Positions 1 through 11,900 of a DNA stretch of 64,000 bases are shown here, piece by piece (positions within the stretch are counted from its first letter, which is position 1; each line of letters begins with the position of its first letter). The translations under genes were made by a program, and so were the position numbers. The notes under the pieces are model-generated. The model saw only the letters and a list, made by a program, of their open reading frames with translations. It had not been told where the DNA came from and made no database searches. Source of the DNA: Candidula unifasciata (lineage: Eukaryota > Mollusca > Gastropoda > Stylommatophora > Geomitridae); contig CAJHNH020000786.1 in assembly GCA_905116865.2 (NCBI GenBank), positions 55,001-119,000 of the forward strand, in the 5' to 3' direction.

Positions 1-240
1 GTTCTGGGCCTTCATCCACCTCCAAGACTCTAGTCATATTCTAGAACTTTAGTGCTGGCGTACATCCTTTTCACGGATCTGGCTTAGCTGTATGCTGATC
101 TTGATTCCTTGCAAATCAGGCATATGTACTCTGACTTTGAAGGGTGCCCCAACTTAGAGGACTCTTATGACATGCTTGTTGGGTAGGCAGTGGGTCAATT
201 CTTGTTTTATCCACAAAAAGACCCGGAATCCCCATGTGAC
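1..240 (-). repeat. dispersed repeat family A, copy 1
   Basis: The reverse complement matches 49480-49740, sharing CCCACTGCCTACCCAA, a CGTAAGAGTC-like block, GTCAGAGT and GAAAAGGATG. It is truncated at the window edge. Confidence 0.6.
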
Positions 241-835
241 ATACAAATAGCAGAACAGGATGATGAGGATGATGATGATGATGTTTTGATTATTTTTGTT
301 TAGATATGAATAGATTACATGGCATGCTGGAGCAGTTATCATTTGTTAGAGGAAGGAAAAAATGTATTTCTCTCATTATTCATATGCCTAAATGGTTACC
401 AGTAAATATCGCTCATGAAATGCCAAATGAAAATTTAGATCTAGAACCATACGTCCAATGCTTCCATTGTATGAATAGTGTCCTTTATGTTACATTTATA
501 TTGATCTTACATTTATAGATTTAAAAAAGGTGGACACGAACAATACATTGCACAATTTATTGCCTGGCATATTTCGCTGTATCTCGTCAGGTACATTACT
601 ACAGAGCTGAAACAGTTTATAATGAAGCACACAAAAAATGAATCCTTTTTGCTGAAATACATAAAATGCAATTGACAAGATACAGCAAAATATATCAGGA
701 ATTAATTTGTGCAGTGTACTTTTGTGTGCATATTATTCAAATTTACAGCAGGAAAACATTGTTTGAATTTATAGATTTGTTGCGAACATTATATTTGTAA
801 TTATTTGAGATTTTTAATGATTACTGAAATTTCAG
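1..835. other. intron sequence upstream of the first hexosaminidase exon in window
   Basis: The first 240 bp are a reverse copy of dispersed family A (see 49440), ending in a (GAT)n tract near 260-285. The rest is AT-rich, with no exon of the GH20 N-terminal half that I can recognise. Confidence 0.5.
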
Positions 836-992
836 ATACCTTCTGTCAGATTTGCAGGATGTATCCCAGTATGCATCAGTACAAAATTTTAAAGATGGAG
901 CAGTGAATCCTTGCATTCAGTCTACATATATTTTCATTAGCAAAATTATGAAGACATTAGTAGAACTCCACCAAGATATAAGCCCACTCAAA
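836..992 (+). CDS. GH20 hexosaminidase exon (start of catalytic core in window)
   Basis: The acceptor is tttcag|A at 835/836 and the donor is AA|GTAAGG after 992. The exon encodes [16 protein letters not shown], then NPCIQSTY, then [12 protein letters not shown]. This is the GH20 segment just before the catalytic loop. It begins with one base completing a codon and ends in phase 0, joining the next exon as PLK-TFHYGG. No line of translation for it appears in long open reading frames because it lacks a start codon. Confidence 0.88.
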
Positions 993-3674
993 GTAAGGAA
1001 AATGTCTTCTAATGTACCAAACAACTTTTAACTTTTTTAGTCACACGAATTTTTAGCAGATGACTAAAGAAGACAATAAATAATACATTTTTGTTACAGA
1101 TGGTGTTCCTATAAAGAAATGATTAAGCCATTTTCCTGGATTGTTGTTCTTCCTTTTATTCGTCCAAGTGGCAAAAATCAGTTGTGCCTGTTTACAAAAA
1201 AAACTGCAATATTTTTACACTTTTTAGCCAACACATCTGACTTCATCAAGCATTTTAGACTAGGTTAACTTCCCGGGCTCCTGGGTTCATTTCAGACCTT
1301 GTCATCCAGTTTGCAAGTATTTGTGTTTCAGAAAACCCAAAGGTCATCACTGGAGCTTTGGAGTATTGTGTTTGTGCACTTGGCTGATGAAAATCCACTG
1401 CATGGAAATAGACATGACCATATAATAAAAGCAATCAACTTGATTCTATTGCCTTTAATTATATCTGGAAACTTGTACAGAGTTAACATGTGATGTATAC
1501 TAATTTTAAATATTTAACCAAATTTATTTGAAATAAACAGCCCAAATGTAAAAGACATAATTGCTTACCATTTCCTGACTGATACACACAGAAAATAGCT
1601 GATCAAACATGGTGTATAGCTGGGAAACCGATAGTGTTTAATTACAAACTGTGTGGTTCAGAAACTTTACACAAAGTTGGCAGTAGTCTTGGCTGACATG
1701 ACTTGAACTATTAACTCGTTGAGTCCCTGGAACAAACGTTCATAGGTTCCTAATTGTAACTCTGCTAAAGTATAATTATGGGGCATTTAACTCTACACTC
1801 TGGAAAGGAAATACATCTGTAAAAGAACATAGTTGGTGTAGAGACTTCTGCTGATCCGGTACCAATGTTTCATTTCCAAGAAATTTTGCCAGAGTTCTTT
1901 CCTTTATATCCTTAATTTCATAAACAAGCATGTCATAAAAGGTGAATAACTAGAGGTATTTCCTTCAAAATCGGGGTATGTCTGCCTGAGAGGGAAGGAA
2001 TTAACAGTCTGCATACAAATAAGTCAGATCTGTAAAAAGGGTGTGCATGCGAAACTCAAGTTTTTCAGCAAAACCAAGTTCACAAGGGGACAGATAACCC
2101 AAACTTTCCATCAAGTTTATGAATGGTTGACACTAAGAACAAGAAGAAACTAGTGGGAAGTGGAAGACTATTACTGGAATTTAACATTTGCAGAGATGCA
2201 TTTGCCTAGGAAAGCAGTCTGACTAACTAACTTTCAACCTTACCAGGACCGCACAATGAGTAACAAACACCCAGTGACACAAAGTTTTACCATTATGATG
2301 AAAATCACTCAGGTGTGAGTCTCAGAAACCTTGTTCTGCCTGTAGGTTACATTTAGGGCCCCTGACAACATCTGGGGTGGGGCTTTGAAATAAAACAAAA
2401 GTGTGTCCCATATTGCAGTAGACTGTCAATAGGGGGAGCAAGGGGCTGTAAAACCTGCATGTGGACAATCATTCTATGTTTGGTACTGACTATGCAATCT
2501 TTTATTGCAGACTTTCCATTATGGTGGAGATGAAGTTCCAAGAGCAGCCTGGATAGATTCTCCACTTTGTAAGAAATTTGATGCAGAAAGACTTGATAAG
2601 TCTTTAAAGCAGGTTTTCGCTGAGAGTGTCAGCAAAATTGCTGCTCGCTACAACTTAGATCTTGCTGCCTGGGAGGATGGTCTTTTGAAGGAAGGAACAC
2701 CCCTGCCCAGAAGTACATTTTCTCAAAAGTAACATTTTTAAACTCCATTTTACACATCTTTATTTTACTGGTAAATAGAGCTGAACTATGTTCAGATATT
2801 TTACAATATCTTGTTCTTCTTCTTTGCGTTCGGTCTCGTATACCCAGATCAGACCATCAGGTGGGTTGCCTCTATGAACTCGCATGTCAGTAGCAGGTCC
2901 TTCTTGGTTCCCCATAGCTTGCTCTGCACACTTTGCTTTTAAGGCCAGGTGTCTTTTTGAAGTTGTAGATAGAGTGGGCAGGTCTGCAAAATGTACTCAG
3001 GTGTTTTGTGGTCTTGTTTCACAAGTGTTGTGATATCAGTTATTAACTCTTTTGATACCAGGGGTTTAGCATCATATAAACATGATTTGGTAATAAAACT
3101 CTGAAATCTCACTAGTGTAACGTAATCAAATCAAATTATACAAGTACAACTGCCAGGTAAAATATAGATAATCTACATCAAAGTGTCCAGGGAATGTTTA
3201 GAAATAATATTATTATAGTGCCTACAAATAATTGGGTCAGCAGGTGATTATTACTAAATAAACAGACAACATATTTACAGAAGGTAAAACAAAATAATTT
3301 TTCAACTCAGTATCATACAATCTGTATATAATATTTGGCACACACACACAAATAACTTTGCAAAACAGTGAGTATCTTTTAACAAAACATTACTTTATAT
3401 AACATTGAAAGGGCTCATATGGTAACCCTGTCTGCGCATTAATTACAATCCCTCTCTCAGCCTGCCTTGTTTACTCCAAAGGGAAGGTATCACCAGTAGG
3501 TTTGGAACAAAGCATGCAGCAAAAGCTACTGGATAGGAGGGTAGTACTCTGTCTGCATACTGAAGCTTCTGTTCTAGACCAGCTGCAGACCAACGTTAAG
3601 CGCCTGGTCTGCCCTGCCACTACAAGTTTTAATGTGTATTTCTTCTTCCTGATCACATATATACAGTAATTCTG

Positions 3675-3725
<51 letters not shown>

Positions 3726-6700
3726 CTCTCTCTCTCTCTCTCTCTCTCTATTTCTCTCTCTCTCGAAGAGAGGCATTTAAAAACATCGTAACAACTGGAA
3801 AGATTGGTGGAAAGTGGAGTAGAGGCAGACCAAGAGAGTCGATGCTGGATGGGCTGCAATGATTGCATGGTGGGATATCATCAAAACTGCTGTTCCAGGC
3901 AACCAGGGATCATGATCTGTGGAGATGCATTAGCGCCTACTTTCAGTTTGCAGAGCACATAATGATGATGAGGATGATAACTGAGAGAAGATAAAAATGG
4001 CTTGGCCACGTCATGAGAATAAATGCTGAAATACCTGCCAAAACAGCTGAAGGACACCAGATGGAAAGAGAAAGAAGGGGCACCCAAGAAAAACATAAGA
4101 GAAAAATGTTGGAAGGTGAGCTGAATGCTGCATCTCTGACTTGGAAAACTGCACTGCAGATTGCACAGGACAGCAAAGCATGGAAAGTCCTCTTTGAAGC
4201 TTCATGTGTAACTAGGCATGAAGAGAACTGATACTGATGTTGAATATGTGTGTGTGTTTTTGTATGTGTGTGTTTGTGTTTTGTACACCATCTGACATAA
4301 TAAACTGTTGATTTTTTTTTTTTTTTAAATTGTTCTGCAACTTACCATATTAAAGCTTGTTTCTTTTTTTCTCAGCAACATTTATATTTATGCTTGGAAT
4401 AATCAGTGGGCAATACAGCAAGCAAAACTAGCGTATACATTTGCAAATGCAGGATACAAGGTATTTCATCTGTTTCATCTGTATAATAAAAGTATTTTAC
4501 TTGGAAATAATGTTAAAATTATCTGAAAAAGTAAAAAAAATTGTCCCTAGATGTTAAAATAATTTTTTATATTGTATTATAGGGCCTCACCTGATCCAAC
4601 AATTCTTCATTTAATGAAGCAAATATTGCTCCATTTCACTGTGCCTAAATGCTCAAGCTCTTTCGGGACCCTTCGGTTTATAAGGGAAAAACATGTCAGT
4701 CATTCATTTGTTCTGTCATCATTGAAGTTCAAGAGTTGGGTCTTTAATTTTTCAAAAGAAAATGGACCTGGGAAATTGATGTTGTGAGGTCCAGATTAAA
4801 AGTAATCTGATCACTACATGGGATGACATTAGTTGGCTAAATTCGTCCTGAAGATAAAAACCAATGGCAGATATTAAATGCTCACTGGAGGAATAAAAAA
4901 AAAAGGATGGCAACCTCAGTCAAGCAAATACACAGGGACAGAAATGAGTGGACTGGAAGACACACAACAGCAGTTTCCACTAGGTCATTATCACATTAGG
5001 AAGAGAACGTAGACAGTCTTGTAACGGTATGGTAGAATTAGAGATGCAACAACTGATAGAGACAATTTTGGGCTTGATGACATAATAGTGTAAACATATG
5101 GTTCTCTTCAAGAGGATGACAAATCTGGCTGGACTTTCTCGGCTAGATTGAAGAGAAAGGTCAAAGCAGAACAAAACTGTCATTTTTTTTTTAAATCTAT
5201 ATTTTCAAGAATAAGGATGCAGGTGAAGTCAATGCCTGCAAATCTGAAGTGGATGGCGAAAATAAATTTACTAAAGGGTCATAGAGTCTGATTCTCATTT
5301 AATTCAAGAGGGTGAAAAATCTGGCTGGACTTTCTCGGATAAATTGAAGAGAAGGTCAAAGCAGAACAAAACCGTCATATTTTTTTTTTTAAATCTATAT
5401 TTTCAAGAATAAGGATGCAGGTGAAGTCAGTGCCTGCAAATCTAAAGTGGACGGCTGAAAATAAATTTTTTACTTAAAGGTCAAAGAGTCTGATTCTCAT
5501 TTGGTATTGCTGAAAGTTCAAGCTGTGGCATGAGTGGATACCAAGTATTAACGTGTTAACATTACAAGGATATATTCTGCAGTATATATTCTGTCTGGAA
5601 TATGCAGAAGTATGAGGAAATGAATGAGCTCACTATTTTTTTTTTTTTTTGGAAATAGAGGTAGCTAGGGAACACTCATATTTGACAAGTAAGATATTCT
5701 GAAGACCATTTATGAACAAATGGTGATGGAGGATATGATTTTCTATGGAACAACATGTTTAAGGTTGTGGTAATTTGACATTAGGTATGGATCCAGCAGA
5801 ATGGGCTATGAGAGGAGGACTATTATATGTGTACAACCAGTGTGCTACTGGAGTAGTTAGCATCTAATTCTTAACACATTTGCTGCAGAAGGCAGAGAAT
5901 CTATAGGTTTGCTTGTTGTGCTCTGATGTGATTCGCAAATCAGTGATCAGTATCTTCTTCTTATCCTTCTTTTCTTTACTCTTGGAATGCCTCGCAATGT
6001 CAGGGCAAGAAGAAATCTCTGGAATGGCTCTTCTGTTTGCTTCATTTAAAGTATTTTACAGTATCTCTGATATTTCTACGGTCGATCTTCTTAGTGGTGG
6101 AGCTCTGGCCCTGTTTCAGCTGTATCTGTATAACATTGCTCTCTGTGGTGCCCTATCTGATGCCATTCTTGTTACACGATCAAACTGATTGATCTGTTGT
6201 CTGCCAATAACATTCAGTATTGGCTCTGTGCCAGCTCTGCTCCTGATTTCATTGTTCCTAAGTCAAGCTTTCCTTGTTATACCTATCAATGAATGGGAAC
6301 ATTTCATTTCTATCTAGACTATTGTGCCTCTGTCTTCTAAAAGTAAATAAATATATATACACATCTTGTTTAAATATACACTTTTAAAATATGTAGCCAT
6401 TTTTTTCTGTAGTAGGTCAAAATACAAACACTGTGATAAGTTGAGTTGAGTTGAGTTGAGTCAAGAATTGACATCACAGCACTCGGGGCATTTCCAAGCA
6501 TGCTCCGTCCTCATCTTCAGTCAGCGCAGAGTTCAAATAACTGACGGTACCGGTCAAAATCTGGTTAAAAGTCTGTCTTGCCTTTCCTCTGAGTGTCGTG
6601 AACCAGCCAGACCCTCTTTTTACACCCAGATGCCTCATTCTCTACAGGCCATAATAAAAAAAAAACACTGTAATAACACACTATGAAGTGCTAATACCTG

Positions 6701-8949
6701 TGAGGCAATATCTGATATACATACACTACAATGCTATGTTTAGAAAGAGTAATTCATTCTTTTTTTCTTTTCAATTGCAGGTTGTGTTAACACCAGCCAC
6801 AAATACATATTTTGACCATCCATATGAACCAGACCCAACAGAGAGAGGATTGATTTGGGCAACACGATTCATCAGCACAAAAAAGGTTTTTACCATTACA
6901 CCAGAGAATATCTACACCATTGAAGGCACTACAATGAGTGGACAGCATATTCCAGAGTGTTTACCACAGATCCAAGACACTCAGTGTCCAGCGCTGGAAG
7001 ACAAAAATAATATTGAAGGTCAGTTTTGCATTAAAGTGTGCTAAGTTAACTCTTTCCCTACCAGGCAAATCATCATATATGTGTTCTTTTGTTACAAGGC
7101 ATTTGTTTTTTTTAACTTTTCCTTTCTTGTTTTTGTGTTTGTTATCATAACTCATTCTGTCACAGTTTTTATACTAACTTGTTTTATAATATAACTGTAA
7201 TAGTTTGACTAAATTAATTTGTTTCAGTACCAAGGAACTCCAACAGGTTAATTCATTACTCTTGGTATGGTACACATATCAGTATTCTTTCTTATTTGAT
7301 CTTCTGTTACATTATCCCATTGTGTCTAAAATCCTACTGAGATCTTAATTTTACGACCTTAATTTTTTTTTTCAACATGGCCTAAGTATGAAAATGGTTG
7401 ATCTAAAGTAAAAAATCTTTAGACTATAAGTGATAATGAACAGGCAACTAGAAAGTCAGAGTCTCTGGAAATGTGGATATACAACAAAAAAACAAAATGT
7501 ATCATATTTCATGGAAACATAAACAGTCAAATAAAGAGATACTGGAAATAGAATGAGTGAAAAGAGAATTATTAGAAGACATTTATTTAAAGACAGTTTA
7601 TATATATTAGCTGAATTAAAAGACATAACATTTATTTGAAATCTATCCTGGAAGGAAAGGTTGAGGGCAAGAAAACGATTGAATAAATGAACAAACTTTA
7701 TTTTCAAAGGGTAACAAATTAGACACGCAGGCCCATCTTACATTTGGCCCTTCCAAACAAACATCTTTCACACAACAATTGTATTTTATCAATAAAGCAT
7801 GTTCTATTCATTTAATAGTATGCAAATTATGAATCTCAAGAAAATACCCAAAAGCAGAAAAGCATGCACACACACTCACCCATATAAACACGCCCACCCC
7901 CACACTTACACACACACTCACTCACACACACACACACACACACATGCACGCACGCACGCAGACTCACAGACAGACAGACAGACAGACACACACACACATG
8001 TACACACAAACACCCAAACACACACAAAGACACACCCACACACATACACACAGAAACATGCACCTAAGCACACACAAACACACACAGACACACCCACAGA
8101 ACACACATGAGCAGACACATACAAACAGACACACATGCACAGACACACACAGTCAAACACACAACAAACATACACAGACATGTACTCAAAAACATATACA
8201 CACAGACACACACAAACACACGCAGACACATACACACAGACCACACCCACACATGCAGACAAACACAGACACATAGACACACAGGCACACACACACAGAG
8301 ACACACACACAAGCACAGACACACATGCAGACACACAGACACACAAACACACTTGCACACACAGGACACTCATGCAGAGACAAAAACACAGACACTCACA
8401 GACACAAACACTCACAGACACATATACGTAGACACACACAGACACATACATACAGACACATACACACACAGACTCATACACACACAGACTCACACACAAA
8501 ACACACACGCAGATACACACACACTGTCTCACACACACACACACTGACATATACACACACACACAAGCAAACACACAACAACTCATGCAATTACCCATAC
8601 ATACACTCATACATTAACAGAATCATACACACACAAACTGCTTACATACACATAGAGATAGTCTGCAAGAGGTAGTCAGTGATACAAGTGGGAAGAGAAC
8701 ATCAAGATATGGACAAACAACAGTGTGTGAGAATGAACAACCAAGACAAGAGACAATGTGTATTGGATATCCATTACAGCCAACCTTTGTTGTGGAGATG
8801 GCACTTAACTGATTGATTGAACAACTGACTGAGACGAAAAGGTCTTGTATTTTAAAAAAACTATAAAAAAAAATTATAATTATTTTTTACTCAAAAAATT
8901 GAAAGAAATATTTTTTATACAAAAAGAAAATGAATGTATATATGTGTAT

Positions 8950-8992
<43 letters not shown>

Positions 8993-11900
8993 GGGTTATC
9001 GTCATTGCACTCCGGACATGTCCATAGGTGCTCAGATCCTCCCCTCAGTATGAACCCCAACGTCCGATGGCTAATAGTACCAGTTCTATGTTGATTAACA
9101 AGTCTTCTGACGTGTCCGGTGTGCGTCTCGTTTTTTGCTGTGCCGATCTTAATTCCCAAGTCTGCCATTCTGGCGAGTGATGTGGATTCACTGCCACCAA
9201 AGTCCTCTATCCTTCCCATTTCTCTGAGGGCATTGATAATATCAGCGTGATCCATAGGCCGACCGTCGGTAGTGATAGCGGATCCAGCCAACCTGTCAGC
9301 TTTTTCATTTCCATCGACGCCTGCGTGTCCCGGAACAAAAATAAAGGTGACTCCACGCACAGTGGACTTCTGTAACGATTCAAGCCATTGTCTTCGCACT
9401 GAACCTGCCTGAACCCTCTGGATCATACTCATTGAATCACTGAGTATACATATGCGGGTGTATTTTTGTGTTTCAAGCCAGGCAAACGCTTGCGTCACTG
9501 CCATCACCTCCATCGTCATGCTGCTGGTTGTCATGGAGAAGGCACCGTTGGCTTCTTTGACTGTTCTGCCCGCTGAGCGTGCTGTAAATGCCCATGCGCT
9601 TCTTCTTTAGCGTATAACGGATCCGTCTGTATAGATTAGTGCATCTGCTTCGTCTGAATTTTCACCGATGAGAGCGTTGACCTCTGCATTAACAGCAACA
9701 GGATTCTCTTCTCTACATCGCCTGTTGAGTGTGACAATACAGGAAAATGTACAAATAAACGCCTGAGGCACAGGTATCCATTCAGCACCAGGTATGATGT
9801 CGGTTAGGCTGCATATTTGCCTAATAACATCTTCTGCCCGACCTAGCCACGATTTTCCCCTCTTCAGTCTGTCGCCCTTTTCACTAAAAAGCGCTTGATG
9901 CAGTGGGTGTTTCTTATCAGCACATATTTTGAGGTATGCCCGAGCCCTCCACATCCTGATCCTTTGGTTCATTGTTGGAAAGTCAAGTAGATACCTCATT
10001 GCTTCACAGGATGTGTCTCTTGTACATCCCAAAATAATGCGCATGGCTTCATTTTGCACCTTTTCGAGTCTTTCAATCTGGGTAGCACTGACAGTGAGGA
10101 TGGCCAGAGCGTATTCAATGGGTGAAAGGACCAGACCGTAGAATAGAAGTATTAGTAGTCTTTGCTCGATATTGGAAGCAGCCATAATCCTCATTGCAGA
10201 TAGACCTTTGAGTGCTTTTGTTATCGCATGGTCAACGTGTTCCCTGAATGACAAGCTGCGATCGAACCTCACCCCGAGAAACGTCATAACGTTGGTTCTG
10301 ATCAATACATTATCACGCATTTTCACTTCTGGTAAGTCCGACTTGACAATGTGATTGTTCAAAGAGAACCATGACACTGATGCCTTTGAAGGATTGACGT
10401 AGGCATTGGAACCATCACACCAGGCGGCAATTCGATCGAGTTCTTTGTGCATTGTGCTGGCGATCTCCTGTCTATCACGCCCTCGTCGATAAATCAAAAT
10501 GTCATCAGCAAATGACAAAGTCCTTCCCTTTCCATTCAACTGCTGCTCAGTGATCATCACCGTATAAACGTTGAATAAGACTGGTGATAGTGGTGATCCC
10601 TGTGGCAAGCCTGGACATATCGTTTGCGGTTCTGAGGACCAGCTACCACATCTTAGTACAATCTTTCTCTGGAACAGGACCGCAGCAATCCAGCGGATAT
10701 ATGTGTATGTGTGTATGGGTATGTGTATATAACATAATAATTGATTTTTAAGCATCTAGGATGTATATTCATATCGAGAAAGTCACTGCAGCATTTAAGA
10801 TACATGAAATATATTAATGTTTTTTAATGTGAAATTCAGATAAGCAGTAATAAAGCAAAATAAAACATTCATAAGGCAGACCAAGGAGACAGTGAAAGGA
10901 TAATATATGAGTTACTAACTGTAAAACGCAAGACAGTGGAAGGATAATATATGAGTTACTAACTGTAAAACGCAAGACAGTGGAAGGATAATATATGAGT
11001 TACTAACTGTAAAACGCAAGACAGTGAAAGGATAATATATGAGTTACTAACTGTAAAACGCAAGACAGTGGAAGGATAATATATGAGTTACTAACTGTAA
11101 AACGCAAGACAGTGAAAGGATAATATATGAGTTACTAACTGTAAAACGCAAGACAGTCAGAGAGATGAATGGAGACGGATGATATTATACAGTCATGAAC
11201 CACCTGGGTTCAGAATGCTTAAAAGAAGTTTTAACTTTAATATTTGTGCATATATTTTTAAAAAAATTTCATAAACAAATTGTATTTTCTAAATTTTAAA
11301 CTTTAAATGAGAGTTGACACTATTGTACCAGAAACAACACTTTGTAGCTTTGAAAAAATTTTCAGTTATGTGCACAATTTTTTTGGTGTGCATTCTACTG
11401 AAGCCTAACCAGGTCTACTTTTCTTCGGGGCAACCTCAGGTCTGGTAGTGTTGTTTGTAATTTTTTTTAATTTATTTTGTTCATATTGAATTTTAATTAA
11501 TATTTTAATTTCCAAAATTCTTTAAACAAATAAATATACTAATTATTGTGTGTATAGTTCCTATGTAATATTCTTTAGGAATTCAAGCGTCACTGTTTGG
11601 AGAGCTTTTACGAAATGAGCAAATTATGGATTACATGGTCTTCCCACGATTGCTTGCTTTAGCAGAAAGGGCATGGCATGCAGGTACGGTAGTAATTTAT
11701 ACTGGCTAATAATTTTTTCTTCTTCTTCTTCTCCTTCTACTCCTTCTCATCTGCTTCCTTCTTCTCCTTACTATTTCTCTTCCTCTTCCTTTTCTTCTTC
11801 TTCTTCTTCTTCCTCCTCCTCCTCCTCTTCCTCTTCTTTCTCCAGTTTCTCTTCTTCATCTTCCTCTTCTTTTTCCTCTTCTTCTCCCTATTTCTTCATT

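Larger units (their letters stand above)
2729..4375. other. hexosaminidase intron
   Basis: It contains an unclassified retroelement-like piece at 2810-3010, a TTAACTCTTTTGATACC motif at 3043 like the MITE ends, a (TC)n tract and two adjacent LINE 3' ends at 3770-4235. Confidence 0.5.
4461..6780. other. hexosaminidase intron
   Basis: It contains a 197-bp tandem duplication (5112-5505), a LINE remnant on the minus strand (5900-6330) and a LINE 3' end with a (TTGAG)n tail (6440-6620). The rest is AT-rich with nothing recognised. Confidence 0.5.
7019..11578. other. hexosaminidase intron (4.6 kb) filled with repeats
   Basis: It contains a TTAA-bordered segment (7046-7252), a repeat E end (7672), a CA-rich array, an RT/RNase H LINE (8983-10700) and a 44-bp minisatellite in a LINE 3' end (10870-11220). 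Confidence 0.6.

Noticed and set aside
7918..8610. 230-codon Cys/Val-rich ORF
   Set aside because: It is a reading of the CA/GACA array; all frames are open there by composition.
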